Under the pieces are notes generated by a model. That model had not been told where the DNA came from and did not search any database. It saw only the letters and a program-made list of their open reading frames with translations. The translations under genes were made by a program, and so were the position numbers. Positions 1-8,180 of a DNA stretch of 64,000 bases are shown piece by piece. Position 1 is the stretch's first letter, and each line of letters begins with the position of its first letter. The stretch covers positions 310,968 to 374,967 of the forward strand of contig NZ_STGX01000002.1 in NCBI RefSeq assembly GCF_004912155.1. The letters run 5' to 3'. The stretch is from Glycomyces paridis. Its GTDB lineage: Bacteria; Actinomycetota; Actinomycetes; Mycobacteriales; Micromonosporaceae.

Positions 1-1
1 G

Positions 2-607
2 AAGGACCCCGACGCCACCTACATCGACAAGCGGCCCGTCGACGGCCCCGTAGCGGTGACCGCGCCCGGGCCGAAGGGCGACGGGTCGGTCGGGCTCGCG
101 GGCGACCGGGTCGGGGACGTCGCGCACCACGGCGGCACCGACCAGGCCGTGTACGCGTACAGCACCGAGGACTACGCGCACTTCGCCGCGCTCACCGGCC
201 GCGAGTTCGGGCCCGGCGCGTTCGGGGAGAACCTCACCACCGCAGGCCACGACCTCAGCGCGGCGCTCATCGGCGAGCGCTGGGCCGGGCCCGGCGGGCT
301 GGTGCTGGAGGTGACGAGCGCGCGCATCCCGTGCGGCACGTTCCGCGGCTGGATCGCCGAGCGCGGCTGGCTCAAGACGTTCACCCGCGAGGCCCGCCCC
401 GGCCCCTACCTGCGGGTGGTCGAGCCGGGCGAGGTCGAGGCGGGCACGGAGTTCGCGGTGGTGCACCGTCCCGACCACGGGGCCACGGTGTCGCTCCTCT
501 TCAGGGCCTCCATGGGCGAACGCGAGCTCATCCCGGCGCTGCTGGAGGTCCCGGACCTGTCGGAGGGCGAGAAGGCGTACCTGCGCGCCCGGTACGAGCA
601 GGGCTGA
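2..607 (+). CDS. MOSC domain protein, 5' end outside window
   Basis: The reading frame is open from base 2 to the stop at 605-607, so the gene starts before the window. A GTG at 56 is available, but the residues coded before it (IDKRPVDGPVAV) look like the normal N-terminal part of MOSC proteins, so I take the gene as truncated by the window edge. The MOSC fold is supported by HHGGTDQAVYAY, by FGENLTT and by the conserved cysteine in RIPCGTF, which in this superfamily is the expected site for molybdenum cofactor or sulfur handling. It resembles the YiiM type, involved in detoxifying N-hydroxylated compounds; the exact substrate cannot be read from sequence. Confidence 0.85.
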   Translation, partial: KDPDATYIDKRPVDGPVAVTAPGPKGDGSVGLAGDRVGDVAHHGGTDQAVYAYSTEDYAHFAALTGREFGPGAFGENLTTAGHDLSAALIGERWAGPGGLVLEVTSARIPCGTFRGWIAERGWLKTFTREARPGPYLRVVEPGEVEAGTEFAVVHRPDHGATVSLLFRASMGERELIPALLEVPDLSEGEKAYLRARYEQG

Positions 608-645
608 CGGGCGCCCCGGCCCTCCTGCGGCCGGGGCGCCCGCGC

Positions 646-1101
646 TCAGGCCGCGGCGGGTTCGAGGGTCCGCTTGCGGAAGTGGCGGTTCGCCGACGGG
701 GAGAACATGAGCCCGGTGGCGATGAGGACGGCGGCGATGTGGGCCGAGCGCGTCACGAAGAACGCGAGCGCGAACCGGCCGTCGCCGCCGACGGCCTCGA
801 TGAGCGGCGCGCCGTCGTACAGGTGCATCGCGGAGGGGACGACCATGGCGCCGAGGCCGATCACCGAGAGCAGCACGGCGAGGCTCGCGCGGGCCCAGCG
901 CCGGCCGCCGGCGAAGGCCGCGATGAGCACGGCCGCTCCGATGTAGACGGCCGACCGCAGGCCGATGTTGAGGTACACGCCGGAGTCGAGGCTTGACTCC
1001 ATGGCGATCTCGCTGACGGCGAGGACGGTCTCGACGATGCCGGCCGCGACGGCGGTCGCCCAGAGCAGGGTGGCTTGTCTGACGGTGTCGGGTGCTTTCA
1101 T
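646..1101 (-). CDS. Four-helix integral membrane protein, unknown function
   Basis: This 151-residue protein has four hydrophobic segments, at about residues 9-30, 44-65, 70-90 and 114-135, and a short basic C-terminus (RHFRKR). I chose the ATG at 1101; an in-frame GTG at 1128 would add nine residues and neither start has a strong ribosome binding site. I do not recognise a named family with certainty. It converges on the MOSC gene and is transcribed away from endonuclease V, so it is probably its own unit. Confidence 0.6.
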   Translation of the reverse strand: MKAPDTVRQATLLWATAVAAGIVETVLAVSEIAMESSLDSGVYLNIGLRSAVYIGAAVLIAAFAGGRRWARASLAVLLSVIGLGAMVVPSAMHLYDGAPLIEAVGGDGRFALAFFVTRSAHIAAVLIATGLMFSPSANRHFRKRTLEPAAA

Positions 1102-1183
1102 GACCACCACGGTAGGTTTCGGGCCCACCGGGAACCATCCTGCGTGCGCCCCGTCCGATGGTGGGGCACGCCCTACCGCGCCC

Positions 1184-1870
1184 TCAAGCGGCGAGTCGCC
1201 TGCGCCCCAACTGGTCCGCTGCGCGGATCGGTTCGGGCTGGCGGTAGTCGGGGGCGAGTTCGAGGACGAGCGCGCGGGCCGAGTCCAAAGTGGTGCGGTG
1301 CCCGGCGGAGACGTACAGGGGCTTCACGCCGTCCTGCGTGCGCAGCGCGGCGCCGACCGTCTCCTCCCCCGCGGCGATCGGGGTCCAGTCGCCGCGGCGC
1401 GGCCCCGGCGCGGTCACCGGCAGGTGCGGCGGGTTCTTGGCGACGCCGATCGCGGGCGCGTCGAGCACGACGCCGAGGTAGCAGGCGAGCCCGAAGCGGC
1501 GCGGGTGGGTGAGGCCGTAGCCGTCGCAGAGGTACAGGTCGGGCGTCACCGTGAGCGCTTCGATCGCTTCGAGCAGCAGCGGGAGCTCGCGGAAGGCGAG
1601 CAGGCCGGGAACGTAGGGGAACGCGGAGGCGCCGCGCACGACCGCCCGGTCGAGCACGGCGAGGTCGCCGCGGCGCATGACGACGGCGGTGGCGACCGCC
1701 GTGTCGGTGCCCTTCTCGTAGGCGATGTCGAGTCCGGCGACCGTGGCGGCGGGCCGCTCCTCGTCGGCGAGGACGACGCGCCCGGCCAGTTCGGTCTGGA
1801 GCGCCACCGCCGCGGCCTCGTCGGCGGGAGCGCGGGTGAGGGCGTCGCGGTCGAAGTGAGCGGGGGTCAC
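1184..1870 (-). CDS. nfi: Endonuclease V (deoxyinosine 3' endonuclease)
   Basis: A 228-residue protein of normal length for endonuclease V, which nicks DNA one bond 3' of deaminated adenine (inosine). The family motifs are visible: VAGLDIAY carries the first catalytic aspartate, GLLAFRE the glutamate, DLYLCDGYGLTHPRRFG the second aspartate, and PAIGVAKNPP follows. The start is GTG at 1870-1868, which overlaps the TGA of the upstream acidic ORF (GTGA), so the pair is translationally coupled. Unlike many relatives it ends soon after the catalytic core. Confidence in function is high; the role of the coupled partner is unknown. Confidence 0.9.
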   Translation of the reverse strand: MTPAHFDRDALTRAPADEAAAVALQTELAGRVVLADEERPAATVAGLDIAYEKGTDTAVATAVVMRRGDLAVLDRAVVRGASAFPYVPGLLAFRELPLLLEAIEALTVTPDLYLCDGYGLTHPRRFGLACYLGVVLDAPAIGVAKNPPHLPVTAPGPRRGDWTPIAAGEETVGAALRTQDGVKPLYVSAGHRTTLDSARALVLELAPDYRQPEPIRAADQLGRRRLAA

Positions 1871-2157
1871 GGCGTGTCGTCCAGGTCGGGGGCCGGGTCG
1901 TCGTAGTCGGCGCTGTCGGTCTCGAAGCTGCCGTCGCCTTCGACTTCGTAGAGGAACTCGTCGGCGCCGGGGGCGGTCTCGTCGGTTTCGAAGTCCGAGT
2001 CGAGGCCGAAATCGGAATCGAAATCGGAGGTCGAGTCGGCGTCGACGCCTTCGAGGTCGGCGGCGCCGTCCGGGGTGTCGGGGCCGAGGGACGCGAAGAA
2101 GTCCTCGCCGAAGGCGGGATCGTCTCCGGCCTCGTCGCCGTCCCAGTCGTCGGTCAT
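1867..2157 (-). CDS. Small highly acidic protein coupled to endonuclease V
   Basis: This 96-residue protein starts at the ATG at 2157, which is preceded by a strong GGGGAGG ribosome binding site about eight bases upstream. Its composition is extreme: mostly Asp, Glu, Ser, Gly and Phe, with repeated Asp-Phe and Ser-Asp pairs in the middle (DFDSDFGLDSDFETDE), and almost no basic residues. It is probably disordered. No family is recognised. Its stop overlaps the endonuclease V start. A nucleic-acid mimic or a partner of the nuclease is imaginable but has no direct support. Confidence 0.7.
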   Translation of the reverse strand: MTDDWDGDEAGDDPAFGEDFFASLGPDTPDGAADLEGVDADSTSDFDSDFGLDSDFETDETAPGADEFLYEVEGDGSFETDSADYDDPAPDLDDTP

Positions 2158-2303
2158 CGCCGCCTCCCCGCTGCGTCTTCTCCTGCGTCCCAGCATATTG
2201 CGCCGATGCGACACGCGCATCGGCCATCGCGGGCGGCGGTGCGGGACTCCGCTGTGGGTGAACGCCCCTTGCCCGCGCGCGGCGCCCGCACCATGCTCGG
2301 GGG

Positions 2304-3341
2304 ATGACCAACGCACCGACCGCGCCCAAGCGCGTCCTCGTCCTCGGCGGCACCGTCTACCTGTCCCGCACCCTCGCCCGGCTGGCCGTCGAGCGCGGCC
2401 ACCGCGTCACCGTCGCCGCGCGCGGCACCAGCGGCGAGCCGCCGGAAGGGGCCGAGTTCGCGCGGATCGACCGCGCGAGTCCCGAAGGGCTCGAAGCGCT
2501 GCGCGGCAGGGACTTCGACGCGGTGGTCGACGTCGCGCGCGTGCCCGCCCAGGTCGGGCCGGTCCTCGACCTGCTGGCCGACCGGGTCGGGCACTGGTCG
2601 TTCGTCTCGACCATCTCGGTCTACGCCAGGAACGACGTCGTCGCCCCGGACCTGCTGGAGCCGACCGCGCCCGACTCCTCCGAACCGGCCGTGGAGTTCT
2701 ACGGCGCCAGCAAGGTCGCCTGCGAGAACCTGGTGCGCGAGAAGGCCGGGGCGAAGGCCCTCGTCACCCGCCCGGGCCTCATCGTCGGCGCCGGGGACCC
2801 GCTCGACCGGCTCGGCTACTGGCCGCTGCGCCTCGCCGAGGGCGGCGAGGTCCTCGCGCCCGGCGACCCCGCCCGGCCCGTCCAGTGGATCGACGTCGCC
2901 GACTACGCGGCCTGGCTCCTCGACGCCGCCGAATCGGGCCTGACGGGCACGTTCGACGCCATCGCCGAACCGGTCGGCATGGGCGCCTTCCTCGACGGGA
3001 TCGCCGAAGCCCTGCAAGGGATCGGGGTGCTCGACGGGCCGCCGCGCCTGACGTGGACGCCGCAGGAGTTCCTCACCGAGCACGGCGTCAACCCGTGGGC
3101 CGGACCGGACTCGCTGGGCATGTGGCTGCCCACCCCCGACTACGACGGGCACTGCCGTCCCGCGGCGCGGGCCGTGGCCGCCGGGCTGCGGCCCTCCCCG
3201 CTCGGCGAGACGATCGAGCGGTGGTGGCGCGCGAACGCCGAAGCGCCGCAGTTGAAGGCGGGCCTGTCGCGCGAGAAGGAGGGCGCGGTGCTCGGCGCCT
3301 GGCACGACCGCACACGCGCGTTCGCGGTCCCCGAGGACTGA
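2304..3341 (+). CDS. NAD-dependent epimerase/dehydratase family protein
   Basis: A 345-residue extended short-chain dehydrogenase. The N-terminal VLVLGGTVYLS matches the Rossmann dinucleotide-binding turn, SFVSTISVYA supplies the expected serine near residue 111, and FYGASK gives the catalytic Tyr-x-x-x-Lys near residue 133. QWIDVADYAAWLL and the C-terminal region resemble CSP41-like or isoflavone-reductase-like epimerases, so the substrate is probably a nucleotide sugar or other small molecule. ATG at 2304 follows a GGGGG run. The gene is divergent from the acidic-protein/endonuclease V unit and ends at a strong terminator. Confidence 0.8.
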   Translation: MTNAPTAPKRVLVLGGTVYLSRTLARLAVERGHRVTVAARGTSGEPPEGAEFARIDRASPEGLEALRGRDFDAVVDVARVPAQVGPVLDLLADRVGHWSFVSTISVYARNDVVAPDLLEPTAPDSSEPAVEFYGASKVACENLVREKAGAKALVTRPGLIVGAGDPLDRLGYWPLRLAEGGEVLAPGDPARPVQWIDVADYAAWLLDAAESGLTGTFDAIAEPVGMGAFLDGIAEALQGIGVLDGPPRLTWTPQEFLTEHGVNPWAGPDSLGMWLPTPDYDGHCRPAARAVAAGLRPSPLGETIERWWRANAEAPQLKAGLSREKEGAVLGAWHDRTRAFAVPED

Positions 3342-3347
3342 ACGCGA

Positions 3348-3375
3348 AACGGCCCCGCCGGAAGGCGGGGCCGTT
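3348..3375. terminator. Bidirectional hairpin terminator
   Basis: A perfect 12-bp inverted repeat (AACGGCCCCGCC / GGCGGGGCCGTT) with a GGAA tetraloop lies between the convergent epimerase and membrane-protein stops. Confidence 0.85.
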
Positions 3376-3377
3376 CG

Positions 3378-4097
3378 TCACACCTGCGGCGGCGCGGGCG
3401 GCTGCTGGCCGCCGTACGGCGGCTGCGGGGGCTGCTGCCCGTACGGGGGCTGCGGCGGCTGGCCGTACGGCTGCTGCCCGTACGGGTAAGGGCCCGCGAC
3501 CGACTCGTTCTTGCGGAAGAACTCGTTCGCGGCCGGGGTCGCGAGCAGCACGATCACGACGAGCGAGCCGACGATGAACAGGAACAGCGCCACCCAGTTC
3601 AGCGCGGTCGCCCACATCGGCGTGGCCTCCTCGATGGCCCGCGTCATCTCGTCGTTGAGCTCCTGGTCCTGCCCGGCGGTCATGGCGCCCCCGGCGAAGC
3701 CGATGAGCTGGCCCAGGCCGCAGCAGGCGAGCGCGATGCCCGAGAGGATCCAGCTGAGGATGCGCCCGGGCCGGTTCCCGCGGTTGACGAGCAGGCCGAG
3801 CACCAGGTAGAACACGGCGAACACGACGTAAGCGGCGACCCCGATGTACGCCCCGAACCTGATGATGTCCTCGATGCCCGACAGGTCGGTGCCCGTCAGC
3901 GAAGGGTCGCCTTCGAGGGCCTTCATGGACTCGCGGACGGTCACACCGACGACGCTGAGCGAGGCGATCCCCGACGCGACGAGCACCGCCGCGGTCAGGA
4001 ACTGCGTCCACACCACGGCGCTCACCACCGTGGGCCTGGTCCTCGGCCCCTCGGGCAGGGGCTGCTGCGGGTACTGGGGCGCCGGCGGGTATGCCAT
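3378..4097 (-). CDS. Membrane protein with proline/tyrosine-rich cytoplasmic tails
   Basis: A 239-residue protein. A short Pro/Tyr/Gln-rich N-terminus is followed by four likely membrane helices near residues 24-52, 83-103, 113-137 and 162-187. The C-terminal tail of about 45 residues is built from PYGQQP/QPPYGG-type repeats. Such tails are common in actinobacterial membrane proteins of unknown role and can mediate clustering or protein-protein contacts. The gene stands alone between a terminator and the nitrite operon. No enzymatic motif was seen. Confidence 0.75.
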   Translation of the reverse strand: MAYPPAPQYPQQPLPEGPRTRPTVVSAVVWTQFLTAAVLVASGIASLSVVGVTVRESMKALEGDPSLTGTDLSGIEDIIRFGAYIGVAAYVVFAVFYLVLGLLVNRGNRPGRILSWILSGIALACCGLGQLIGFAGGAMTAGQDQELNDEMTRAIEEATPMWATALNWVALFLFIVGSLVVIVLLATPAANEFFRKNESVAGPYPYGQQPYGQPPQPPYGQQPPQPPYGGQQPPAPPQV

Positions 4098-4201
4098 GGC
4101 GGCCTCCGATTCTCAACGTGTCGGGCGGTCTCAGGCCCCTCATCGTACGGAGTCGCGGGCCCCGCCCGCCACCGCTCGGGCCCGGCGGCGCCCGCCGCCG
4201 A

Positions 4202-5356
4202 TCAGACCTCCAGGTTCAGCCGGTAGCCGCGCTTGATCACGGTCTCCACACAGGAGCGGAGGCGGACGGCGTCGCGCAGGCGCGTCACGGCCATCTCCAC
4301 GGCGTGCCCGTCGGCGCCGCGCGGGAGGTGGCCGAGGAGTTCGGCGCGGGAGAGGACGCGGCCGTTGGCGCTGGCGAGGGCGCGGATGACGGCCATGGGC
4401 GCGGGCGGGAGCTGGAACGGCTCGTCGTCGAGCAGGACCATGTGGCCGCGCAGTTCGATGCGGTGCCCGGTCGCGAGCTGGAGGCGCCGGGAGCGCTTGG
4501 GCAGGGCCGAGGCGACGGTGCGCACGAGCGAGCCCAGGCGCGCGCGCTGCGGCTGGACGGTGTCGACGCCCAGGCGCGTGAGCGGCGAGGCGGTGACGGG
4601 GCCGACCGCGACGGGGAGGACGCCGTTGTCCTCCGCCGGGGCCCGCAGCGCTTCGAGCAGGTCGGCGGCCTGGTCGCCGGCGATGCGCAGGAGCGCGTTC
4701 GCGGCGGGCGCCGAGGTGAAGGTGACCGCGTCGATCCGCCTGGCGCAGATGGCGTCCACGAGGCGCTGCACCGGCGTGATGTCGGTGGGCAGCGTCCAGC
4801 GGTAGACCGGGACGGGCACGGCCGCGCCGCCGCCCTCGCGGACGGTGCGGATGAAGTCCTCGGCGGGGTCGCCGTGGAGCTGGATGGCGACGCGCTGCCC
4901 CGAGACGCCCCGCTCGCGCAGGTACTCGACGACCTCGTCGCCGGTCTCGCTCGGCGCGGTCCACTCCTCGGTGAGCCCGGCCGCGCGCACCGCGCCGAGG
5001 GCCTTGGGCCCCCGGCACAGGATGCGGGCCTTCGCGCAGACGCGGAGCAGGTCCTCGCCCATGCCCCAGCCCTCGGCGGCCTCCAGCCAGCCGCGGAAGC
5101 CGATGCCGGTGGTCGCCACGACGAGGTCGGGCGCCTCCCTGATGAGCTCGACGGTGGCCGCGCGCAGCGCCTCGTCGTCGGGGAGCGGCACGATCCGCAG
5201 CGTCGGGGCGACGATGGTGCGCGCGCCCCGGCGTTCGAGGAGGGTCGCCAGCTCGTCGGCGCGGCGCTGCGCGGTCACGGCCACCGTGTAGCCGGTGAGC
5301 GGCGCGTGCGCCGCCCGGCTGTCGGCCTCACGGGGCGGGGCCTGGGCTGCGGCCAT
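4202..5356 (-). CDS. HemD-like domain fused to a winged-helix DNA-binding domain (uroporphyrinogen-III synthase/regulator)
   Basis: A 384-residue protein. Residues ~17-285 form a HemD-type (uroporphyrinogen-III synthase) domain, with VTAQRRADELATLLERRGA at its start and the family TSAPAA stretch near the middle. Residues ~295-384 form an OmpR/PhoB-type winged helix: VEMAVTRLRDAV with the RGYRLNLEV wing. The same architecture is known in mycobacteria (Rv0260c type) near nitrite reductase genes. Its ATG overlaps the nirD stop (TGATG), so it is coupled to nitrite reductase, which needs siroheme made from uroporphyrinogen III. It could be an enzyme, a tetrapyrrole-sensing regulator, or both; I favour a regulator. 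Confidence 0.8.
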   Translation of the reverse strand: MAAAQAPPREADSRAAHAPLTGYTVAVTAQRRADELATLLERRGARTIVAPTLRIVPLPDDEALRAATVELIREAPDLVVATTGIGFRGWLEAAEGWGMGEDLLRVCAKARILCRGPKALGAVRAAGLTEEWTAPSETGDEVVEYLRERGVSGQRVAIQLHGDPAEDFIRTVREGGGAAVPVPVYRWTLPTDITPVQRLVDAICARRIDAVTFTSAPAANALLRIAGDQAADLLEALRAPAEDNGVLPVAVGPVTASPLTRLGVDTVQPQRARLGSLVRTVASALPKRSRRLQLATGHRIELRGHMVLLDDEPFQLPPAPMAVIRALASANGRVLSRAELLGHLPRGADGHAVEMAVTRLRDAVRLRSCVETVIKRGYRLNLEV

Positions 5357-5697
5357 CAGGCGGCCGCCTTCAGCTCCGCGCCGACGCCCACGCGCACCTC
5401 GCCGCCCAGGACCTCGACGGCGTACACGTCCAGGGACGCGGACGGGTCGTCGAGGCATTCGCCGGTCTTGAGCGCGAAGGCCTGCTTGAGCAGGGGGCTC
5501 ATGACGACCGGTTCGCCGGCGCGGTCGCCGACGATGCCGCGGCTGATGACGTTCGCGCCGGTGAACGGGTCGAGGTTCGACACCGCGAAGAGGCTGTCGT
5601 CGTGGAGGCGGAACACGGCCGCCTGGGTCCCGTCGGCCAGCAGGGCGGCGACGCCGCGGCCGGGGATGATGCGGTCGAACGCGCAGATCGGTTCCAT
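5356..5697 (-). CDS. nirD: Nitrite reductase (NADH) small subunit
   Basis: A 113-residue Rieske-fold protein matching NirD (FAVSNLDPFTGANVISRGIV, then SPLLKQAFALKTGECL). As in other NirD proteins, the Cys-His pairs that would hold a Rieske cluster are absent, so it is structural or regulatory. It starts at ATG 5697, five bases after the nirB stop, with AAAGGAAG inside the end of nirB as ribosome binding site. Its stop overlaps the start of the HemD-like gene. Confidence 0.93.
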   Translation of the reverse strand: MEPICAFDRIIPGRGVAALLADGTQAAVFRLHDDSLFAVSNLDPFTGANVISRGIVGDRAGEPVVMSPLLKQAFALKTGECLDDPSASLDVYAVEVLGGEVRVGVGAELKAAA

Positions 5698-5702
5698 CGC
5701 GA

Positions 5703-8180
5703 TTACTTCCTTTCGGGAGTGCCGAGCAGCACCGGCTGGGTGTGCGACCGGGCGGTGGTCCCGGCCGGGAACTTCTGGCCGCGGACCTCTTCGAACTCGA
5801 TCGAGGGGTCCGGGGTCTCGGGGGCGTTGACGAAGGAGACGAAGCGCTGGAGCTTCTCGGGGTCGTCGATGACGCCCTTCCACTCGTCGGCGTAGTGCTC
5901 GACGTGCTTGGCCATCATGGCGTCGAGGTCCTCGCAGATCCCGAGCCTGTCGTCCACGATGACCCCGCGCAGGTAGTCGAGGCCGCCTTCGAGGCCCTCG
6001 ACCCACTTGGAGGTGCGCTGGAGCCGGTCGGCGGTGGAGATGTAGAACATGAGGAACCGGTCGATGGTGCGCACCAGCGTCTCGGAGTCCACGTCGGACA
6101 GGAGCAGGTCGGCGTGGCGGGGCGTGAAGCCGCCGTTGCCGCCGACGTACAGGTTCCAGCCGTCCTCGGTGGCGATGATCCCGAAGTCCTTGCCGCGGGC
6201 CTCGGCGCATTCGCGCGCGCACCCCGAGACGGCCGACTTGAGCTTGTGCGGGCTGCGCAGGCCGCGGTAGCGCAGTTCGAGGTCGATCGCCATCTTCACC
6301 GAGTCCTGGACGCCGTAGCGGCACCAGTCGGTGCCCACGCAGGACTTGACGGTGCGCAGGGCCTTGCCGTAGGCGTGCCCGGACTCGAACCCGGCGTCGA
6401 CGAGCCTGCGCCAGATCTTCGGCAGGTCCTCGACGCGCGCGCCGAACATGTCGATGCGCTGGCCGCCGGTGATCTTGGTGTAGAGGTCGAAGTCCTTGGC
6501 GACCTGCCCGATGACGATGAGCTTGTCGGGGGTGATCTCGCCGCCGGGGATGCGCGGGACGACCGAGTAGGTGCCGTTGCGCTGCATGTTGGCGAGGAAG
6601 TGGTCGTTGGTGTCCTGGAGCGTGGCCTGCTCGCCGTCGAGGATGTGGCCGTTCGAGAGCGAGGCGAGGATCGAGGCGACGGTGGGCTTGCACAGGTCGC
6701 AGCCGGCGCCGGTGCCGTGGCGCGCGATGAGCTCGGAGAAGGTGGTGATGCCGGTGACCTTGACGATGTCGAACAGCTCGGCCCGCGACTGCGTGAAGTG
6801 CTCGCACACGGACTTGGAGACCTCGACGCCGCCTTCGGCGAGGAGCTGCTTGAGCATCGGCACGCACGAGCCGCAGGAGGTGCCGGCCTTGGTGCAGGAC
6901 TTGAGCGCGGGCACGTCGGTGCAGCCCTCGTGGATCGCGCCCATGATCTCGCCCTTGGTGACCGCGTTGCACGAGCACACCTGGGCGCCGTCGGGGAGGG
7001 CGCCTTCGACCTCGCCGCCGCCGAGGAGGTCGGCGAGCGTCCCGGGGACCTTGCCGCCGACGCTGGCGCGCAGCAGGGGGTAGGGCTCGGCGTTCCCGAC
7101 GAGCATGCCGCCGAGCAGGGTCGTGGCGTCGTCGGAGAGGATGAGCTTCGCGTAGGTGCCGTTCGCCGGGTCGAGGTAGGTGGTGGCGAGCGGGCCGTCG
7201 AACGCGCCGAACTGGGCGACGTCGACGCCGAGGAGCTTGAGCTTGGTCGACATGTCGGCGCCCGGGAAGGTCGCCTCGCCGCCGGCGAGGCGGTCGGCGA
7301 CGACCTCGGCCATCGAGTAGCCGGGGGCCACGAGCCCGTAGCAGACCCCTTCCATGGCCGCGACCTCGCCGATGGCGTAGACGTCGGGGTCGGAGGTCCG
7401 GCAGGCGAGGTCGGTGGTGATGCCGCCGCGCTCGCCCACCTCGATGCCGCAGTCGCGGGCGAGCTGGTCGCGGGGGCGCACGCCCGCCGCGAAGACGATG
7501 AGGTCGGTGTCGAAGCTGACGCCCTCGCGGTTGGTCTCCATGCGCAGGCGCCCGTCGACGGCCTCGATCCTGGAGCCGCCGGTGCCGCAGTCGACCTTGA
7601 TGCCGAGCTTCTCGATGTGCTGCTTGAGGACGCCGCCGCCGGCCTCGTCGAGCTGGCGGGCCATGAGCCAGGGCGCGAACTCCACGATCTGCGTCTCCAG
7701 GCCCAGGAGCGACAGGGCGTTGGCCGCTTCGAGGCCGAGGAGGCCGCCGCCGATGACGACGCCGTGGCGGCGCCCCGCGGCGTGGGCCTTGATGGCCTCC
7801 AGGTCCTCGATGGTGCGGTACACGAACACGCCGTCGAGGTCGGCGCCCTCCATGGGCGGCACGAACGCGTAGGAGCCGGTGGCGAACACGAGCTTGTCGT
7901 ACGGGTACTCGCCGGTCGCGGAGCGCACGACCTTGGCGTCCCGGTCGACTTCGGTCGCGGCCTCGCCCAGGCGCACGCTGACGCCGTCGAGGTCGGAGGC
8001 GAGCGAGAGCTCCTCGGCGCTGACGCCGTCGAAGAACGCCGACAGCCGCACCCGGTCGTAGGCGGGGCGGGGCTCCTCGCACAGGACCGTGACGTCCCAG
8101 GACGGGTCGCGCTGGACGACCGCCTCCAGGAAGCGGCGTCCGACCATGCCGTCGCCGATGACTACCAGTTTGTCGCTCAT
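5703..8180 (-). CDS. nirB: Assimilatory nitrite reductase (NADH) large subunit
   Basis: An 825-residue NirB that reduces nitrite to ammonium in the cytoplasm. The N-terminal half is an FAD/NAD(P)H oxidoreductase (DKLVVIGDGMVGRRF at the start, YAIGEVA near residue 290). A BFD-like [2Fe-2S] domain follows at about residues 405-455 (VCSCNAVTKGE, then SCGSC). The C-terminal half is a siroheme/[4Fe-4S] reductase with SCVGTDWC (C-x5-C) and GCARECAE (C-x3-C), the usual cluster and siroheme ligands. The start ATG at 8180 overlaps the nasB stop (ATGA). It is the second gene of a four-gene minus-strand operon. Confidence 0.95.
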   Translation of the reverse strand: MSDKLVVIGDGMVGRRFLEAVVQRDPSWDVTVLCEEPRPAYDRVRLSAFFDGVSAEELSLASDLDGVSVRLGEAATEVDRDAKVVRSATGEYPYDKLVFATGSYAFVPPMEGADLDGVFVYRTIEDLEAIKAHAAGRRHGVVIGGGLLGLEAANALSLLGLETQIVEFAPWLMARQLDEAGGGVLKQHIEKLGIKVDCGTGGSRIEAVDGRLRMETNREGVSFDTDLIVFAAGVRPRDQLARDCGIEVGERGGITTDLACRTSDPDVYAIGEVAAMEGVCYGLVAPGYSMAEVVADRLAGGEATFPGADMSTKLKLLGVDVAQFGAFDGPLATTYLDPANGTYAKLILSDDATTLLGGMLVGNAEPYPLLRASVGGKVPGTLADLLGGGEVEGALPDGAQVCSCNAVTKGEIMGAIHEGCTDVPALKSCTKAGTSCGSCVPMLKQLLAEGGVEVSKSVCEHFTQSRAELFDIVKVTGITTFSELIARHGTGAGCDLCKPTVASILASLSNGHILDGEQATLQDTNDHFLANMQRNGTYSVVPRIPGGEITPDKLIVIGQVAKDFDLYTKITGGQRIDMFGARVEDLPKIWRRLVDAGFESGHAYGKALRTVKSCVGTDWCRYGVQDSVKMAIDLELRYRGLRSPHKLKSAVSGCARECAEARGKDFGIIATEDGWNLYVGGNGGFTPRHADLLLSDVDSETLVRTIDRFLMFYISTADRLQRTSKWVEGLEGGLDYLRGVIVDDRLGICEDLDAMMAKHVEHYADEWKGVIDDPEKLQRFVSFVNAPETPDPSIEFEEVRGQKFPAGTTARSHTQPVLLGTPERK

